Of a stretch of 64,000 nucleotides of DNA, positions 16,474-25,587 are shown piece after piece. Source of the DNA: Streptomyces platensis (lineage in GTDB: Bacteria; Actinomycetota; Actinomycetes; Streptomycetales; Streptomycetaceae); assembly GCF_008704855.1 (NCBI RefSeq), contig NZ_CP023691.1, positions 2,480,001-2,544,000 of the forward strand. The letters are read 5' to 3'. The translations under genes and the position numbers were made by a program. Position 1 is the stretch's first letter. Each line of letters opens with the position of its first letter. Under the pieces are notes generated by a model that saw only the letters and a list, made by a program, of their open reading frames with translations, searched no databases and had not been told where the DNA came from.

Positions 16474-19146
16474 ATGCCCGATCCCGTGCGCCTGCCGTAC
16501 AGCCAGCTCGACCAGCTCCCGGATCGCGACCCCGAGGAGACGAGCGAGTGGCGCGAGTCGCTCGACGCCGTCACCAAGGCAGCCGGCCCGCATCGCGCCG
16601 CGTACCTCATGCGCCGTGCCCTTGAGCACACCGCGCGCACCGAGGGCACCGCCCTGCCGTCCCTCCTGGAGACGGACTACGTCAACACCATCCCGACCTC
16701 CGCCGAGCCCGCCTTCCCGGGCGACGAGGCGATGGAGGCCAGGATCACCGCCTGGAACCGCTGGAACGCCGCCGCGATGGTCACCCGCGGCTCCGCGCTG
16801 GGCCTCGGCGGCCACATCGCCACCTTCGCCTCCGCCGCCTGGCTCTACGAGACCGGCTTCCAGCACTTCTTCCGCGGCAAGGAAGGCGACGGCAGCGGCG
16901 ACCAGCTCTACATCCAGGGCCACGCCTCCCCCGGCGTCTACGCCCGCGCCTTCCTCGAAGGCCGCCTCACCGAGGACCACCTCGACCGCTTCCGCCAGGA
17001 GACCGGCGGCGAGGGCCTGCCCTCCTACCCGCACCCGCGGCGGCTGCCCTGGCTGTGGGAGTTCCCCACCGTCTCCATGGGACTCGGCCCGCTCTCCGCG
17101 ATCTACCAGGCGCGCTTCAACCGCTACCTGGAGCACCGCGGCATCAAGGACACCGCCAACTCCCACGTCTGGGCCTTCCTGGGCGACGGCGAGATGGACG
17201 AGCCCGAGTCGACCGCCGCCCTGGCGTTGGCCGGCCGCGAGGGCCTGGACAACCTGACCTTCGTCATCAACTGCAACCTCCAGCGCCTCGACGGCCCGGT
17301 CCGCCCCAACTTCAAGATCGTGCAGGAGCTGGAGGCCCAGTTCCGCGCGGCCGGCTGGAACGTCGTCAAGTCGCTGTGGGGCCGCGCCTGGGACGAGATC
17401 TTCGCCCTCGACACCGACGGCGCCCTGATCCGCCGCCTCGGCGAGACCCCCGACGCGCAGTTCCAGACGTACGCCACCCGCGACGCCGCCTACCTGCGCG
17501 AACACTTCTTCGGCGCCAACGAGTCCCTCCGGGCGCTCGCCGCCGGCCTGTCCGACGCCAAGCTGCTGGAGCTGTTCCAGACCTCCCGGGCCGGCCACGA
17601 GCCGCGCAAGGTGTACGCCGCCTACAAGGCCGCCGTCGAGCACCAGGGCGCGCCCACCGTCATCCTGGCGCAGACCGTCAAGGGCTACACCCTCGGCGCG
17701 GGCTTCGAGTCCCGCAACGCCAACCACCAGATGAAGAAGCTCACCATGGCGGAGTTCCGCACCATGCGTGACGTGCTCGAACTCCCCATCCCGGACAGCG
17801 CGCTGGAAGGCGACCAGGTGCCGTACTGGCGCCCCGCCGAGGACTCCCCCGAGATGGTCTACCTGCGCGAGCGGCGCACCGCCCTCGACGGCCCGGCCCC
17901 CGCCCGCAAGGTCGTCGCCAAGCCGCTGCCGATGCCCGCCGACAAGGCCTTCGACGCCCTGAAGAAGGGCTCCGGCAGCCAGGAGATCGCCACCACCATG
18001 GCGTTCGTCCGGCTGATCAAGGACCTGATGCGGGACAAGGAGACCGGCAAGCGCTGGGTCCCCATCGTCCCCGACGAGGCCCGCACCTTCGGTATGGAGT
18101 CCCTCTTCCCGACGGCCGGCCTCTACTCCCCCAAGGGCGCGACGTACGACCCGGTCGACCGCGATCAGCTGCTCTGGTACAAGGAAGCCAAGAACGGCCA
18201 GATCCTCAACGAGGGCATCACCGAGGCCGGTTCGCTCGCCGACTTCACCGCCGCCGCGACCTCGTACGCGACGCACGGCGAGCCGATGATCCCCTTCTAC
18301 ATCTTCTACTCGATGTTCGGCTGGCAGCGCACCGCCGACCAGTTCTGGGCACTGGCCGACCAGTTGGGCCGCGGCTTCGTCATCGGCGCCACCGCCGGCC
18401 GCACCACGATGACCGGCGAGGGCCTCCAGCACGCCGACGGCCACTCGCACCTGATCGCCTCCACCAACCCGGCGGCGCTCTCCTACGACCCGGCCTTCGC
18501 CTACGAGGTCGCGGTCATCGTCAAGGAGGGCCTGCGCCGGATGTACGGCCCCGAGGCCGAGGACGTCTTCTACTACCTCACGGTCTACAACGAGACCAAG
18601 GTCCAGCCGGCCATGCCGGAGGGCGTCGAAGAGGGCATCCTCAAGGGCCTGTACCGCTTCAACGAGGGCACCCGTCCCGAGGCCGACAGCCCGCAGCTCC
18701 AGCTGCTGGCATCCGGCACCGCCATCCACTGGGCCCTGGAGGCACAGCAGCTGCTGGCCGCCGACTGGGGTGTGGCGGCGGACGTCTGGTCGGCCCCGTC
18801 CTGGACGGAGCTGCGCCGGGACGCCCTGGAGTGCGATGCCGCCCGTCTGGACGGCGACGACCGCATCCCGTACGTCACCCGCGCCCTGGCCGGCGCCCCC
18901 GGCCCGGTCATCGCGGTCAGCGACTGGATGCGCGCCGTCCCCGACCAGATCGCCCCCTGGGTCGAGCAGGACTGGACCTCCATCGGCACCGACGGCTTCG
19001 GCCTCTCCGACACCCGCGAGGCGGCCCGCCGCCACTTCGGTGTCGACCCCCAGTCGGTCGTCGTCCAGGCCCTGGCCGCACTCGCCCGCCGCGGCGAGGT
19101 CAAGCCGGAGGCCGTCAAGGAGGCCAAGGAGCGGTACGGCCTGTAA
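16474..19146 (+). CDS. aceE: Pyruvate dehydrogenase E1, homodimeric type
   Basis: An 890-residue protein, the normal size for the AceE family. The N-terminal thiamine-diphosphate domain has [14 protein letters not shown] and the binding motif [14 protein letters not shown]. The middle pyrimidine domain has [21 protein letters not shown] and the C-terminal transketolase domain follows. It decarboxylates pyruvate and loads the acetyl group on E2 lipoyl arms to make acetyl-CoA. ATG at 16474 has AAAGGGG seven bases before it; the frame is open upstream but lacks family similarity. Its partners are the E2 and Lpd genes 1-4 kb upstream. Confidence 0.96.
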   Translation: MPDPVRLPYSQLDQLPDRDPEETSEWRESLDAVTKAAGPHRAAYLMRRALEHTARTEGTALPSLLETDYVNTIPTSAEPAFPGDEAMEARITAWNRWNAAAMVTRGSALGLGGHIATFASAAWLYETGFQHFFRGKEGDGSGDQLYIQGHASPGVYARAFLEGRLTEDHLDRFRQETGGEGLPSYPHPRRLPWLWEFPTVSMGLGPLSAIYQARFNRYLEHRGIKDTANSHVWAFLGDGEMDEPESTAALALAGREGLDNLTFVINCNLQRLDGPVRPNFKIVQELEAQFRAAGWNVVKSLWGRAWDEIFALDTDGALIRRLGETPDAQFQTYATRDAAYLREHFFGANESLRALAAGLSDAKLLELFQTSRAGHEPRKVYAAYKAAVEHQGAPTVILAQTVKGYTLGAGFESRNANHQMKKLTMAEFRTMRDVLELPIPDSALEGDQVPYWRPAEDSPEMVYLRERRTALDGPAPARKVVAKPLPMPADKAFDALKKGSGSQEIATTMAFVRLIKDLMRDKETGKRWVPIVPDEARTFGMESLFPTAGLYSPKGATYDPVDRDQLLWYKEAKNGQILNEGITEAGSLADFTAAATSYATHGEPMIPFYIFYSMFGWQRTADQFWALADQLGRGFVIGATAGRTTMTGEGLQHADGHSHLIASTNPAALSYDPAFAYEVAVIVKEGLRRMYGPEAEDVFYYLTVYNETKVQPAMPEGVEEGILKGLYRFNEGTRPEADSPQLQLLASGTAIHWALEAQQLLAADWGVAADVWSAPSWTELRRDALECDAARLDGDDRIPYVTRALAGAPGPVIAVSDWMRAVPDQIAPWVEQDWTSIGTDGFGLSDTREAARRHFGVDPQSVVVQALAALARRGEVKPEAVKEAKERYGL

Positions 19147-19193
19147 CTAAGGAGGCGGCTCCCGCCCCTCGCCCCTCAGGGGCACCCCGATCT

Positions 19194-19237
19194 CCCGTGC
19201 GGAGGCCACCTTCCCGCGCCCGGGGCCTCCGCACGGG
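19194..19237 (+). terminator. aceE terminator
   Basis: A 14-bp perfect stem (CCCGTGCGGAGGCC / GGCCTCCGCACGGG) with a 16-nt loop, about 50 bases after the aceE stop. Confidence 0.75.
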
Positions 19238-19481
19238 ATCCCACCACCGGCCCGGCCGAGCCACGCCCTGACTACGGCCGGGCCGGGTTTGGCGTTTGCC
19301 GTGGGCTGGCCGCCGGTTCGCCTACGGCTTGTGGGTGGTGGGGGCGGAGGGGATGTACCGGGGCCCGCCCGCAGGACCGGAGCAAACACCGGGGCAATCA
19401 ATCCCACGTAGCCGCGTCGCCCGCGCCGAGGACGGGCCCCGGTGCGTCCCCTCCGACCCCCGCGGCAACCACAAACCCCGC

Positions 19482-19512
19482 AAGGCGCCAGCCCAAACGC
19501 AGCCGCAGCAAA
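19482..19512 (+). repeat. Dispersed repeat, degenerate copy
   Basis: GGCGCCAGCCCAAACGCA followed by GCCGCAGCAAA resembles the better copy 50 bases downstream in order and spacing of blocks (CAGCC, AACGCA, CCGCAG, CAAA). Confidence 0.45.
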
Positions 19513-19531
19513 AACGCCACGGCCACCCGCA

Positions 19532-19580
19532 CAGGGGCGCGGGGAACTGCGCGCCCAGCCACAACGCACCCGCAGACAAA
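19532..19580 (+). repeat. Dispersed intergenic repeat, fullest copy
   Basis: It begins CAGGGGCGCGGGGAACTGCG and runs through CCCAGCCACAACGCA to CCCGCAGACAAA. A related copy lies at 20651-20689, on the other side of the WYL gene. From memory, very similar sequences recur between genes in many Streptomyces genomes. I could not count copies outside this window. Confidence 0.6.
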
Positions 19581-19618
19581 AACACCGCACCGGCGGACTG
19601 TCAGCACCCCCCGGCATC

Positions 19619-20635
19619 ATGGATGCCATGCGCGCAGCCCGGCTGATCAAGATGGTGTTGCTGCTCCAGGCACGTCCGTCAATGACGGCGGCCGAGCTGG
19701 CACGAGAGCTGGAGGTATCGGAGCGCACGGTCGCCCGCGACGTCCTCTCGCTGTCCGAGGCGGGCGTGCCCGTCTACGCGGACCGCGGCCGGGCGGGCGG
19801 CTACCGCCTCATCGGCGGCTACCGCACCCGCCTCACCGGCCTCGGCCGCAGCGAGGCGGAGGCGCTCTTCCTGTCCGGAGTGCCGTCCGCCCTACGCGAG
19901 ATGGGGCTCGCGGACGCCGCGTCCGCGGCCCGGCTGAAGGTCTCCGCCGCCTTGCTGCCCGAGCTGCGGGACGCCGCGACGGGCGTCGCCCAGCGCTTCC
20001 ATCTCGACGCCCCCGCCTGGTATCAGGAGCCCGAGACCCCCGCCCTGCTGCCCGAGATCGCCGACGCGGTCTGGGACGACCGCAGGATCACCGCCCGCTA
20101 CCTCCGCAAGGACACCGAGGTGGAGCGGGAGTTGGAGCCGTACGGCCTCGTGCTGAAGGCGGGCGTCTGGTATCTGGCGGCGCGTACGCAGGGCGACTAC
20201 CGCGTCTACCGGGTCGACCGGTTCACCTCCGTGGCAGTCGCGGAACCCGACAACGCCCCCGGGACCGAGAACACCGGCGAACGGTTCACCCGCGACGCGA
20301 CCTTCGACCTCCCGGCGTTCTGGGCGGAGCGGGCCGCCCAGTTCGCCCGGTCGATCCTCCGCGAGGAGGTCACGCTGCGGCTCTCCGCCGGCGGCGTCCG
20401 CCAACTGCCGTACGTCACCGAACGCACGGCGGCCCGCAAGGCGATCGCCCGGGCGCAGTCCGAGGGCGGCCCCGACGAGCAGGGCCGGCTGACGGTCACC
20501 CTCGCCGTGGAGTCCGCCGACGTCGCCTACGCCCAGCTGCTGGCACTGGGCCCGGAGGGCGAGATACTCGCGCCCCCCGAGCTACGTGCCCGCTTCGCCA
20601 CGGCCGCCCACCGCACGGCGGCGCTGTACACCTGA
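19619..20635 (+). CDS. YafY-type HTH/WYL-domain transcriptional regulator
   Basis: A 338-residue protein. The N-terminal HTH_11 winged helix (TAAELARELEVSERTVARDV) is followed by the linker DRGRAGGYRLIGGYRTRL and a C-terminal WYL region (LEPYGLVLKAGVWYLAARTQ, then YRVYRVDRF). WYL regulators sense small ligands or nucleic acids and control stress, metabolism or defence genes. ATG at 19619 or a second ATG three codons on could be the start; there is no clear Shine-Dalgarno. It is flanked by dispersed repeats. The SDR gene converges from the right and is a possible but unproven target. Confidence 0.88.
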   Translation: MDAMRAARLIKMVLLLQARPSMTAAELARELEVSERTVARDVLSLSEAGVPVYADRGRAGGYRLIGGYRTRLTGLGRSEAEALFLSGVPSALREMGLADAASAARLKVSAALLPELRDAATGVAQRFHLDAPAWYQEPETPALLPEIADAVWDDRRITARYLRKDTEVERELEPYGLVLKAGVWYLAARTQGDYRVYRVDRFTSVAVAEPDNAPGTENTGERFTRDATFDLPAFWAERAAQFARSILREEVTLRLSAGGVRQLPYVTERTAARKAIARAQSEGGPDEQGRLTVTLAVESADVAYAQLLALGPEGEILAPPELRARFATAAHRTAALYT

Positions 20636-20650
20636 CCGCTCATGCCCCAA

Positions 20651-20689
20651 AGGGGGCGCGACCAGCCACGACGGCAGCCGCAGACGAAA
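20651..20689 (+). repeat. Dispersed intergenic repeat, shortened copy
   Basis: AGGGGGCGCGACCAGCCACG then ACGGCAGCCGCAGACGAAA. It matches the copy at 19532-19580 but lacks the GGGAACTGC block. It lies between the convergent WYL and SDR genes. Confidence 0.6.
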
Positions 20690-20727
20690 CCGCCCGGCCC
20701 CCGGGCCCGAAGGGCCCCCCGCGGCCC

Positions 20728-21657
20728 CTAGCGATAGTCCGCCGCACTCCCGTCCTTGCCCCCGAAGACCACGTCCTCGATGTACCCGAACCCGTCGGGC
20801 CGGGACCCATCCGTGTCGGTGAAGTCGTACTCCTTCGCCAACTGGCCGCTGGAGAGCGACTGCCCGCTCCAGCGGGCCTTGTCGGGGTCGGCGGCCAGCG
20901 CCCGCAGCCCGCGGGCGATCAGGGCCGGGGACTCGGCGATGGCGAAGTGCGGTTCCTGGGCCACCGCGTCGCGCCAGGTCTCCTCCGTCACCCCGAAGTG
21001 GTCCAGCATCTCCTCGGACCGCAGAAAGCCGGGGGTGAGCGAGACGGCCGTGCCGCCGTGTTCCTTGAGCTCGGCGGCGAGGCCGAAGGCGATGCGGTGC
21101 GGGGCGTTCTTGGTGAGGTCGAAGCAGAGGTTTTCGCGGTACCGGCGGTTGAAGGTGGCGGTGCCGTCGGTGATTTCGACGACCAGGCCGCCGGGCCGCC
21201 GGATCAGCAGCGGCAGGGCGTAATGGCTGGTGATGATGTGGCTGTCGATGCCGAGCCGGAACATCCGCAGCCCGTTCTCCAGGTCGAGATCCCACAGCCT
21301 GGTGTCGAACTCGATCAGCCGGTCGCCGCCCCAGAGGCTGTTGACCAGCACGTCCAGCCGGCCCTGCGCGCGGTCGATGCGCTCGGTCAGCGCCTTGACC
21401 TGCGCGGGATCCAGATGGTCGGTCGGTACGGCGATCCCGGTGCCGCCCGCCGCGGTCACCAGCTCCGCGGTCTGCTCGATCGTCTCCGTCGGCCGGCCGA
21501 CCTCGCTCACCCGCTCCCGGGTGGTCCGGCCGGTCACATAGACCAGGGCGCCGGCCCGGCCCAGCTCCACCGCCATGGCCCGGCCCGCGCCCCGGGTCGC
21601 CCCGGCAACCAGCGCCACCCGTCCCGCCAGTTCCTTCTGTCCGGTCACGTACGCCAC
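20728..21657 (-). CDS. Short-chain dehydrogenase/reductase
   Basis: A 309-residue SDR enzyme. It has a cofactor motif GATRGAGRAMAVELGRAGA (TGxxxGxG type) with VTGRTT after the second strand, which suits NADP. The region after strand 4 has LVNSLWGGD where NNAG is usual. The catalytic Tyr-x3-Lys is not in the standard form (FDLTKNAPHRIAFGLAAEL keeps the Lys but shows Phe/Asp near the Tyr position), as in some divergent SDRs. The C-terminus is longer than the classic 250 residues. Substrate unknown. It has no co-directional partner. Confidence 0.82.
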   Translation of the reverse strand: MAYVTGQKELAGRVALVAGATRGAGRAMAVELGRAGALVYVTGRTTRERVSEVGRPTETIEQTAELVTAAGGTGIAVPTDHLDPAQVKALTERIDRAQGRLDVLVNSLWGGDRLIEFDTRLWDLDLENGLRMFRLGIDSHIITSHYALPLLIRRPGGLVVEITDGTATFNRRYRENLCFDLTKNAPHRIAFGLAAELKEHGGTAVSLTPGFLRSEEMLDHFGVTEETWRDAVAQEPHFAIAESPALIARGLRALAADPDKARWSGQSLSSGQLAKEYDFTDTDGSRPDGFGYIEDVVFGGKDGSAADYR

Positions 21658-21763
21658 TCCTCGCTGTCAGGTGCCTTGTCGTGTTGCATGGCGACCCTGA
21701 CAGCGATACCCGACACCTTCTGTCCGGATTCAGCGGGCACTGCCCGGCAATCCGTCCACCGGG

Positions 21764-23674
21764 TCACGGATGCGGCGCCCGTACGCTCCCTCCGGCCCGC
21801 AGCCGCCCGGTGACCTCCGCCGGGGCGTCCGGCCCGGCCGGTGTGGCGAGGGTGTTCTCCTCGGCGGTGGCGCGGACGCCGCCCGTGACGTCGAGTCCGC
21901 CGACCGCCGGGCTGCCGGCCGCGAGCAGGTACCCCTTCCCGGACTTCGCCTGCCAGTGGATGTCCCCGACCACCTGGGGCCCGAAGCGGCTACAGGCGGC
22001 GGTGTTCCCGGCCCGCCCGGCGATCCGCCCGGGGTCGGCCGGGCGCGCGGCGGGCGGCAGGAACCGCAGGGTCACGCTGCCGGGCCCGCGCCAGGTGTCG
22101 GCGCGGGTGCACACCCAGGCCGCGCTGCCGCCGTCCTCCGGAAGCTGCTGCCGGGCGAACTCCCAGGTGTTGACGGCCCGTACGCCGGTGCCCCGCAGCG
22201 ACCCGAGCGAGCAGGCCGTACGGGCCCAGTTCCGCAGGGCGGGCGCAGCGGTCGCACCGGTCGGTGCCCCGGCCGGTGCTCCGGCGGACGGCGGGGGCCC
22301 GGAGGAGAGGTGGGCGGGGACGAGATCGTCGAGGTCGGCGACCATGAAGGCGGTGTCGGGGCCGGCCGCCACGATCCGCGTCGAGGGCCGCAACCGGGCC
22401 ACCGGCCAGCGCCCGCAGCCGGCGCCCGCCGCGGGCGGGAGCGGGATCCGGTCGGTGACACCGTCGGGGGCGACATGCAGCCCGTGCGGCGGGGCGGCCG
22501 GGGTCAGCAGATCCCGGGTGGTGATCTCGGAGATCCACGGCGCGAGCAGATAGCGCATCCAGCCGTTGCCGCGCCCGATCACCAGCGCGGCAGCGGTCGT
22601 CAGATCCGCGGCGTCGACCCGGGCGAAGTGCAGGGTGGGCGTGGCGTCTTCGGGCTCGGCGTAGCGGACCAGGCGCTCCCCGTCGTACAGGACCACCACC
22701 ATGACGTTGTCGATCAGCCCTGCGTACAGCAGCTGCGGCGGATGGCCGGGCGGCCGGGTGGAGGTGCCCGCGGCCGCCCTGATCCGGGTGTCGGCGGGCG
22801 GCGCCGCCCAGACGCGCAGCGCCCGTGCCAGCAGTTTGCGGTCGCCGGCCTGCCGGCCGCGGACGGGCCAGGCGGTGAAGTCGACCCGGGAGGTGTCCGC
22901 CCACTGCTCGTTGGGGGTGCGCAGCAGCCGGCCCGGGTCCAGCGCCTGCTCCGCGGCGGTCCGGGCTCGCCGGTCCGCCGGGTCGGGCCAGGTCCCGGCC
23001 GCCGCCGCACCGATCGCGAGTACGGCCGCCACCGCGGCCACCACCCGCACCCGCTGCCGGCGGCGCAGCAGATCCGTCGGCCGGGTCTGCACCATGCACG
23101 GGTCGAACTCCCCCGAGCTCAGCAGCGCCGCCGCACCGGCCCCGGTCTCCAGGTCCAGCTGCGCGGCCGCGCGCTGCGCCGCGTCCGGTTCCTCGGCCCC
23201 GGCCCGCGCCAGCACGCCGCGCGCGGCGTCCTCGTCCAGCCCTTCCAGATGCCACAGCCCGAGGGCGGCCCGCACCGCTGCCGGGACGGCGGACAGCGCC
23301 TGGTCCAGGGCGAGTTCATCGGCGCCGCCGGCCCGCGGGAACAGCCGCAGCCCCCAGACCAGGGGCAGCGCCGGCAGTACCCGGCCCGGCTGTCCCTCGT
23401 ACGCCAGCGCCAGCCGCAGGGCCCGTTGGCGGACCAGGTCGTAGCCGGACTCGGGGGCCGGGCCGCGCTGCGCCGGCAGCCCGCCGTCCGGGCGGCGCAG
23501 CCGGGTCCGGGGCAGCGCGCGCTGGACCAGACCGTGGGCGGTCAGGACCCGGCGGTGGCGGCCCATCGACGGGGGCAGTACGAGGTAGGTGAGGCGGACG
23601 AGCCGTGGATAGTGCTCGACGATGGCCGCCTCGGCCCGTTCGACATCGGCCCGGGTGCGTTCGTCCATGGGCAT
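21764..23674 (-). CDS. Sigma-factor-like protein with single transmembrane anchor (paralogue A)
   Basis: A 636-residue protein. Residues 17-35 (AIVEHYPRLVRLTYLVLPP) resemble ECF sigma region 2. Residues 122-165 (ALDQALSAVPAAVRAALGLWHLEGLDEDAARGVL, in part) look like region 4, but sequence between is degenerate. A membrane segment at about 209-228 follows RPTDLLRRRQ, then a ~400-residue presumably extracytoplasmic domain with VNTWEFARQ and WRGPGS. The protein at 61628-63607 is a paralogue with the same order of motifs. ATG at 23674 has an AAGGG ribosome-binding site; a second ATG two codons on is possible. Function unknown; a membrane-held sigma-like regulator is one reading. Confidence 0.75.
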   Translation of the reverse strand: MPMDERTRADVERAEAAIVEHYPRLVRLTYLVLPPSMGRHRRVLTAHGLVQRALPRTRLRRPDGGLPAQRGPAPESGYDLVRQRALRLALAYEGQPGRVLPALPLVWGLRLFPRAGGADELALDQALSAVPAAVRAALGLWHLEGLDEDAARGVLARAGAEEPDAAQRAAAQLDLETGAGAAALLSSGEFDPCMVQTRPTDLLRRRQRVRVVAAVAAVLAIGAAAAGTWPDPADRRARTAAEQALDPGRLLRTPNEQWADTSRVDFTAWPVRGRQAGDRKLLARALRVWAAPPADTRIRAAAGTSTRPPGHPPQLLYAGLIDNVMVVVLYDGERLVRYAEPEDATPTLHFARVDAADLTTAAALVIGRGNGWMRYLLAPWISEITTRDLLTPAAPPHGLHVAPDGVTDRIPLPPAAGAGCGRWPVARLRPSTRIVAAGPDTAFMVADLDDLVPAHLSSGPPPSAGAPAGAPTGATAAPALRNWARTACSLGSLRGTGVRAVNTWEFARQQLPEDGGSAAWVCTRADTWRGPGSVTLRFLPPAARPADPGRIAGRAGNTAACSRFGPQVVGDIHWQAKSGKGYLLAAGSPAVGGLDVTGGVRATAEENTLATPAGPDAPAEVTGRLRAGGSVRAPHP

Positions 23675-23910
23675 GGCCTGGAACAGCCCTTCGCGAAATG
23701 AGGGATATGCGGTCGTTGTCCGTTGCACGCCTTCCAACGAGTGATTCTTGGGACGGTCACAAGACGGATCACCGACCGGGGTGAGCGAGCCGCGGTCCGA
23801 ACACCCCGTCACCCTCCCGGGCGGCCCGTCATCATTCCGGATAACGACCCCGTCGCATCCGGGGGACTCCGCATGCGACGGGCGCCGGCAGGGCAGATGC
23901 TGGAGCGGTG

Positions 23911-24429
23911 ATGGACGAGACGGAGTTCTGGGAGCTGATCGACGCCTCCCGCGAGAGCGCTGAGGGTGATCCCGAGGAGCAGGCCGACGCACTGGTCGAG
24001 CGGCTGCTCGGGCTCGACCCGGACGCCGTCGTGGACTTCGCCCGCCACTTCGAGGCCCGCTACAACCGGGCGTACTCCTGGGATCTGTGGGCCGCCGCCT
24101 CGGTGATGCTGGGCGGCGCCAGCGATGACGCCTTCGACTACTTCCGCTGCTGGCTGATCGGCCAGGGCCGGGAGGTCTTCGAGGGCGGGCTGCACGACCC
24201 GGATCAGCTCGCCGAGCTGGTGGACGACTTCGACGAGTCGGTGGACGGCGACGCCGAGGAGCTGGGCTACGCGGCCGATGAGGCGTACGAGCAGATGACC
24301 GGCGGGGTGATGCCGGACCTGGAGCTGCCCCCGCCGCCCCGCGAACCGCTCGGCGCCTACCTCGACTTCGACGACGAGCGGACCATGGCGGAGCGCTTCC
24401 CCACCCTCTGGGACCGCTTCCGGCCGTAG
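23911..24429 (+). CDS. DUF4240 domain-containing protein
   Basis: A 172-residue acidic cytosolic protein with the DUF4240 signature: MDETEFWELIDASRESAEGD at the start, then WDLWAAASVMLGGASDDAFD and FRCWLIGQGREVFE. The function of the family is not established. It is monocistronic with a ribosome-binding site TGGAGCGG; a GTG one codon earlier is an alternative start. Confidence 0.85.
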   Translation: MDETEFWELIDASRESAEGDPEEQADALVERLLGLDPDAVVDFARHFEARYNRAYSWDLWAAASVMLGGASDDAFDYFRCWLIGQGREVFEGGLHDPDQLAELVDDFDESVDGDAEELGYAADEAYEQMTGGVMPDLELPPPPREPLGAYLDFDDERTMAERFPTLWDRFRP

Positions 24430-24490
24430 CGCCATCGGGCCGGAGGGCACGCCCCGGCCCCGGGTTCCGTCCCCGGCCCGCCACTGCGGG

Positions 24491-24502
24491 CAGTATGGCT
24501 CC
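24491..24502 (+). promoter_or_regulatory. Leaderless -10 box for TIGR01777 gene
   Basis: CAGTAT at 24491-24496 followed by 6 bases and the ATG at 24503, with no Shine-Dalgarno sequence. Confidence 0.5.
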
Positions 24503-25396
24503 ATGCGGATCGCGATCACCGGCTCGACCGGACTCATCGGCACGGCGCTCGTACGGTCTCTGCGCACCGAGGGCGGCCATGAGGTCGTCCGGCTCGTACG
24601 GCGGGCGCCCACGGCCGCCGACGAGGTGCGCTGGGACCCCGGGCGCCAGGAGGTCGACGCGGCCGGGCTGGCCGGCTGCGAGGCGGTGGTCCATCTGGCC
24701 GGCGCCGGGGTCGGCGACCATCGCTGGACGGCCGCCTACAAGCAGGAGATCCGGGACAGCCGGGTGCTGGGCACCCGCACCCTCGCCACGGCCCTCGCCG
24801 CCATGGACACCCCACCGCGGGTCCTCGTGTGCGGCAGCGCGATCGGCTACTACGGCGACACCGGCGACCGGCGCACGGACGAGAACGCGCCGGCCGGCCA
24901 CGGCTTCCTGCCGGAGGTCTGTGTGGCCTGGGAGGACGCCGCGACACCGGCCCAGGACGCGGGGATCCGTACCGTCTTCGCGCGCACCGGTCTGGTCGTG
25001 GCGCGCGCGGGCGGCGCCTGGGGCCGGCTCTTCCCGCTCTTCCGGCTCGGTCTGGGCGGGCGGCTCGGCGACGGCAGTCAGTACTGGAGCTTCATCTCCC
25101 TGGACGACCACATCGCAGCGCTTCGCCATCTCCTCGACACCGGGGACCTTGCCGGGCCGGTGAACCTCACGGCCCCGGAACCGGTCACCAACCGCGAGGT
25201 CACCGCCGTGATGGGCAAGGTGCTGCACCGGCCCACGCTGTTCTCCGTCCCGGCGCCGGTGCTGCGGATCGCCCTCGGCGAGTTCGCCGGTGATGTGCTG
25301 GGCAGCCAGCGGGTCGTCCCGCGGCGGCTGCTGGACTCCGGGTTCACTTTCCGCCACCCCGGCATCATGGAAGCGGTCCGGGCGGCCGCCGCGTAG
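24503..25396 (+). CDS. TIGR01777 family NAD(P)-binding epimerase-like protein
   Basis: A 297-residue extended-SDR protein with an N-terminal Rossmann motif (RIAITGSTGLIGTALVRSL), the family-typical VVHLAGAGVGDHRW, CGSAIGYYGDTGD and a C-terminal DUF1731-like tail (VPRRLLDSGFTFRHP). Family members are annotated as epimerases or as homologues of the cell-division inhibitor SulA from cyanobacteria, with no agreed substrate. Length is normal. It is likely leaderless. Confidence 0.9.
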   Translation: MRIAITGSTGLIGTALVRSLRTEGGHEVVRLVRRAPTAADEVRWDPGRQEVDAAGLAGCEAVVHLAGAGVGDHRWTAAYKQEIRDSRVLGTRTLATALAAMDTPPRVLVCGSAIGYYGDTGDRRTDENAPAGHGFLPEVCVAWEDAATPAQDAGIRTVFARTGLVVARAGGAWGRLFPLFRLGLGGRLGDGSQYWSFISLDDHIAALRHLLDTGDLAGPVNLTAPEPVTNREVTAVMGKVLHRPTLFSVPAPVLRIALGEFAGDVLGSQRVVPRRLLDSGFTFRHPGIMEAVRAAAA

Positions 25397-25587
25397 GGCC
25401 CGCCTTCCGGACCGGCGAGGCCTCCCGGCGGGCCTGGCCAAGGGGCTCCGGCGCGCCCGCGGACGCCCCACACACCCGGGCAGCAGCCTCTCCGGTGCCA
25501 CCTCACACCCACGAATCGGCATCTCTCGCAGCTGTACCGGGCATGACACTCGGTGCCGCCATTTGGGACCGACCCCGGGAGGGGCAA

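Larger units (their letters stand above)
19147..19618. other. Intergenic region aceE - WYL regulator with repeat copies
   Basis: 472 bases without a convincing gene. It contains the aceE terminator, a GC-rich stretch, and two copies of a dispersed repeat (about 19482-19512 and 19532-19580). Short frames here have no ribosome-binding site and untypical composition. Confidence 0.6.

Noticed and set aside
16327..19035. 902-codon minus-strand frame opposite aceE
   Set aside because: Low-complexity Gly/Val/Leu/Asp composition typical of the antisense frame of a GC-rich gene; the plus strand encodes a full, motif-bearing AceE.
21216..21222. Second TTA codon in the SDR gene
   Set aside because: The minus-strand TTA spans two codons (CAT TAC) and is out of frame. 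Similar out-of-frame cases occur in the XRE regulator, acyl ligase, OlsB-like and kinase-sensor genes.
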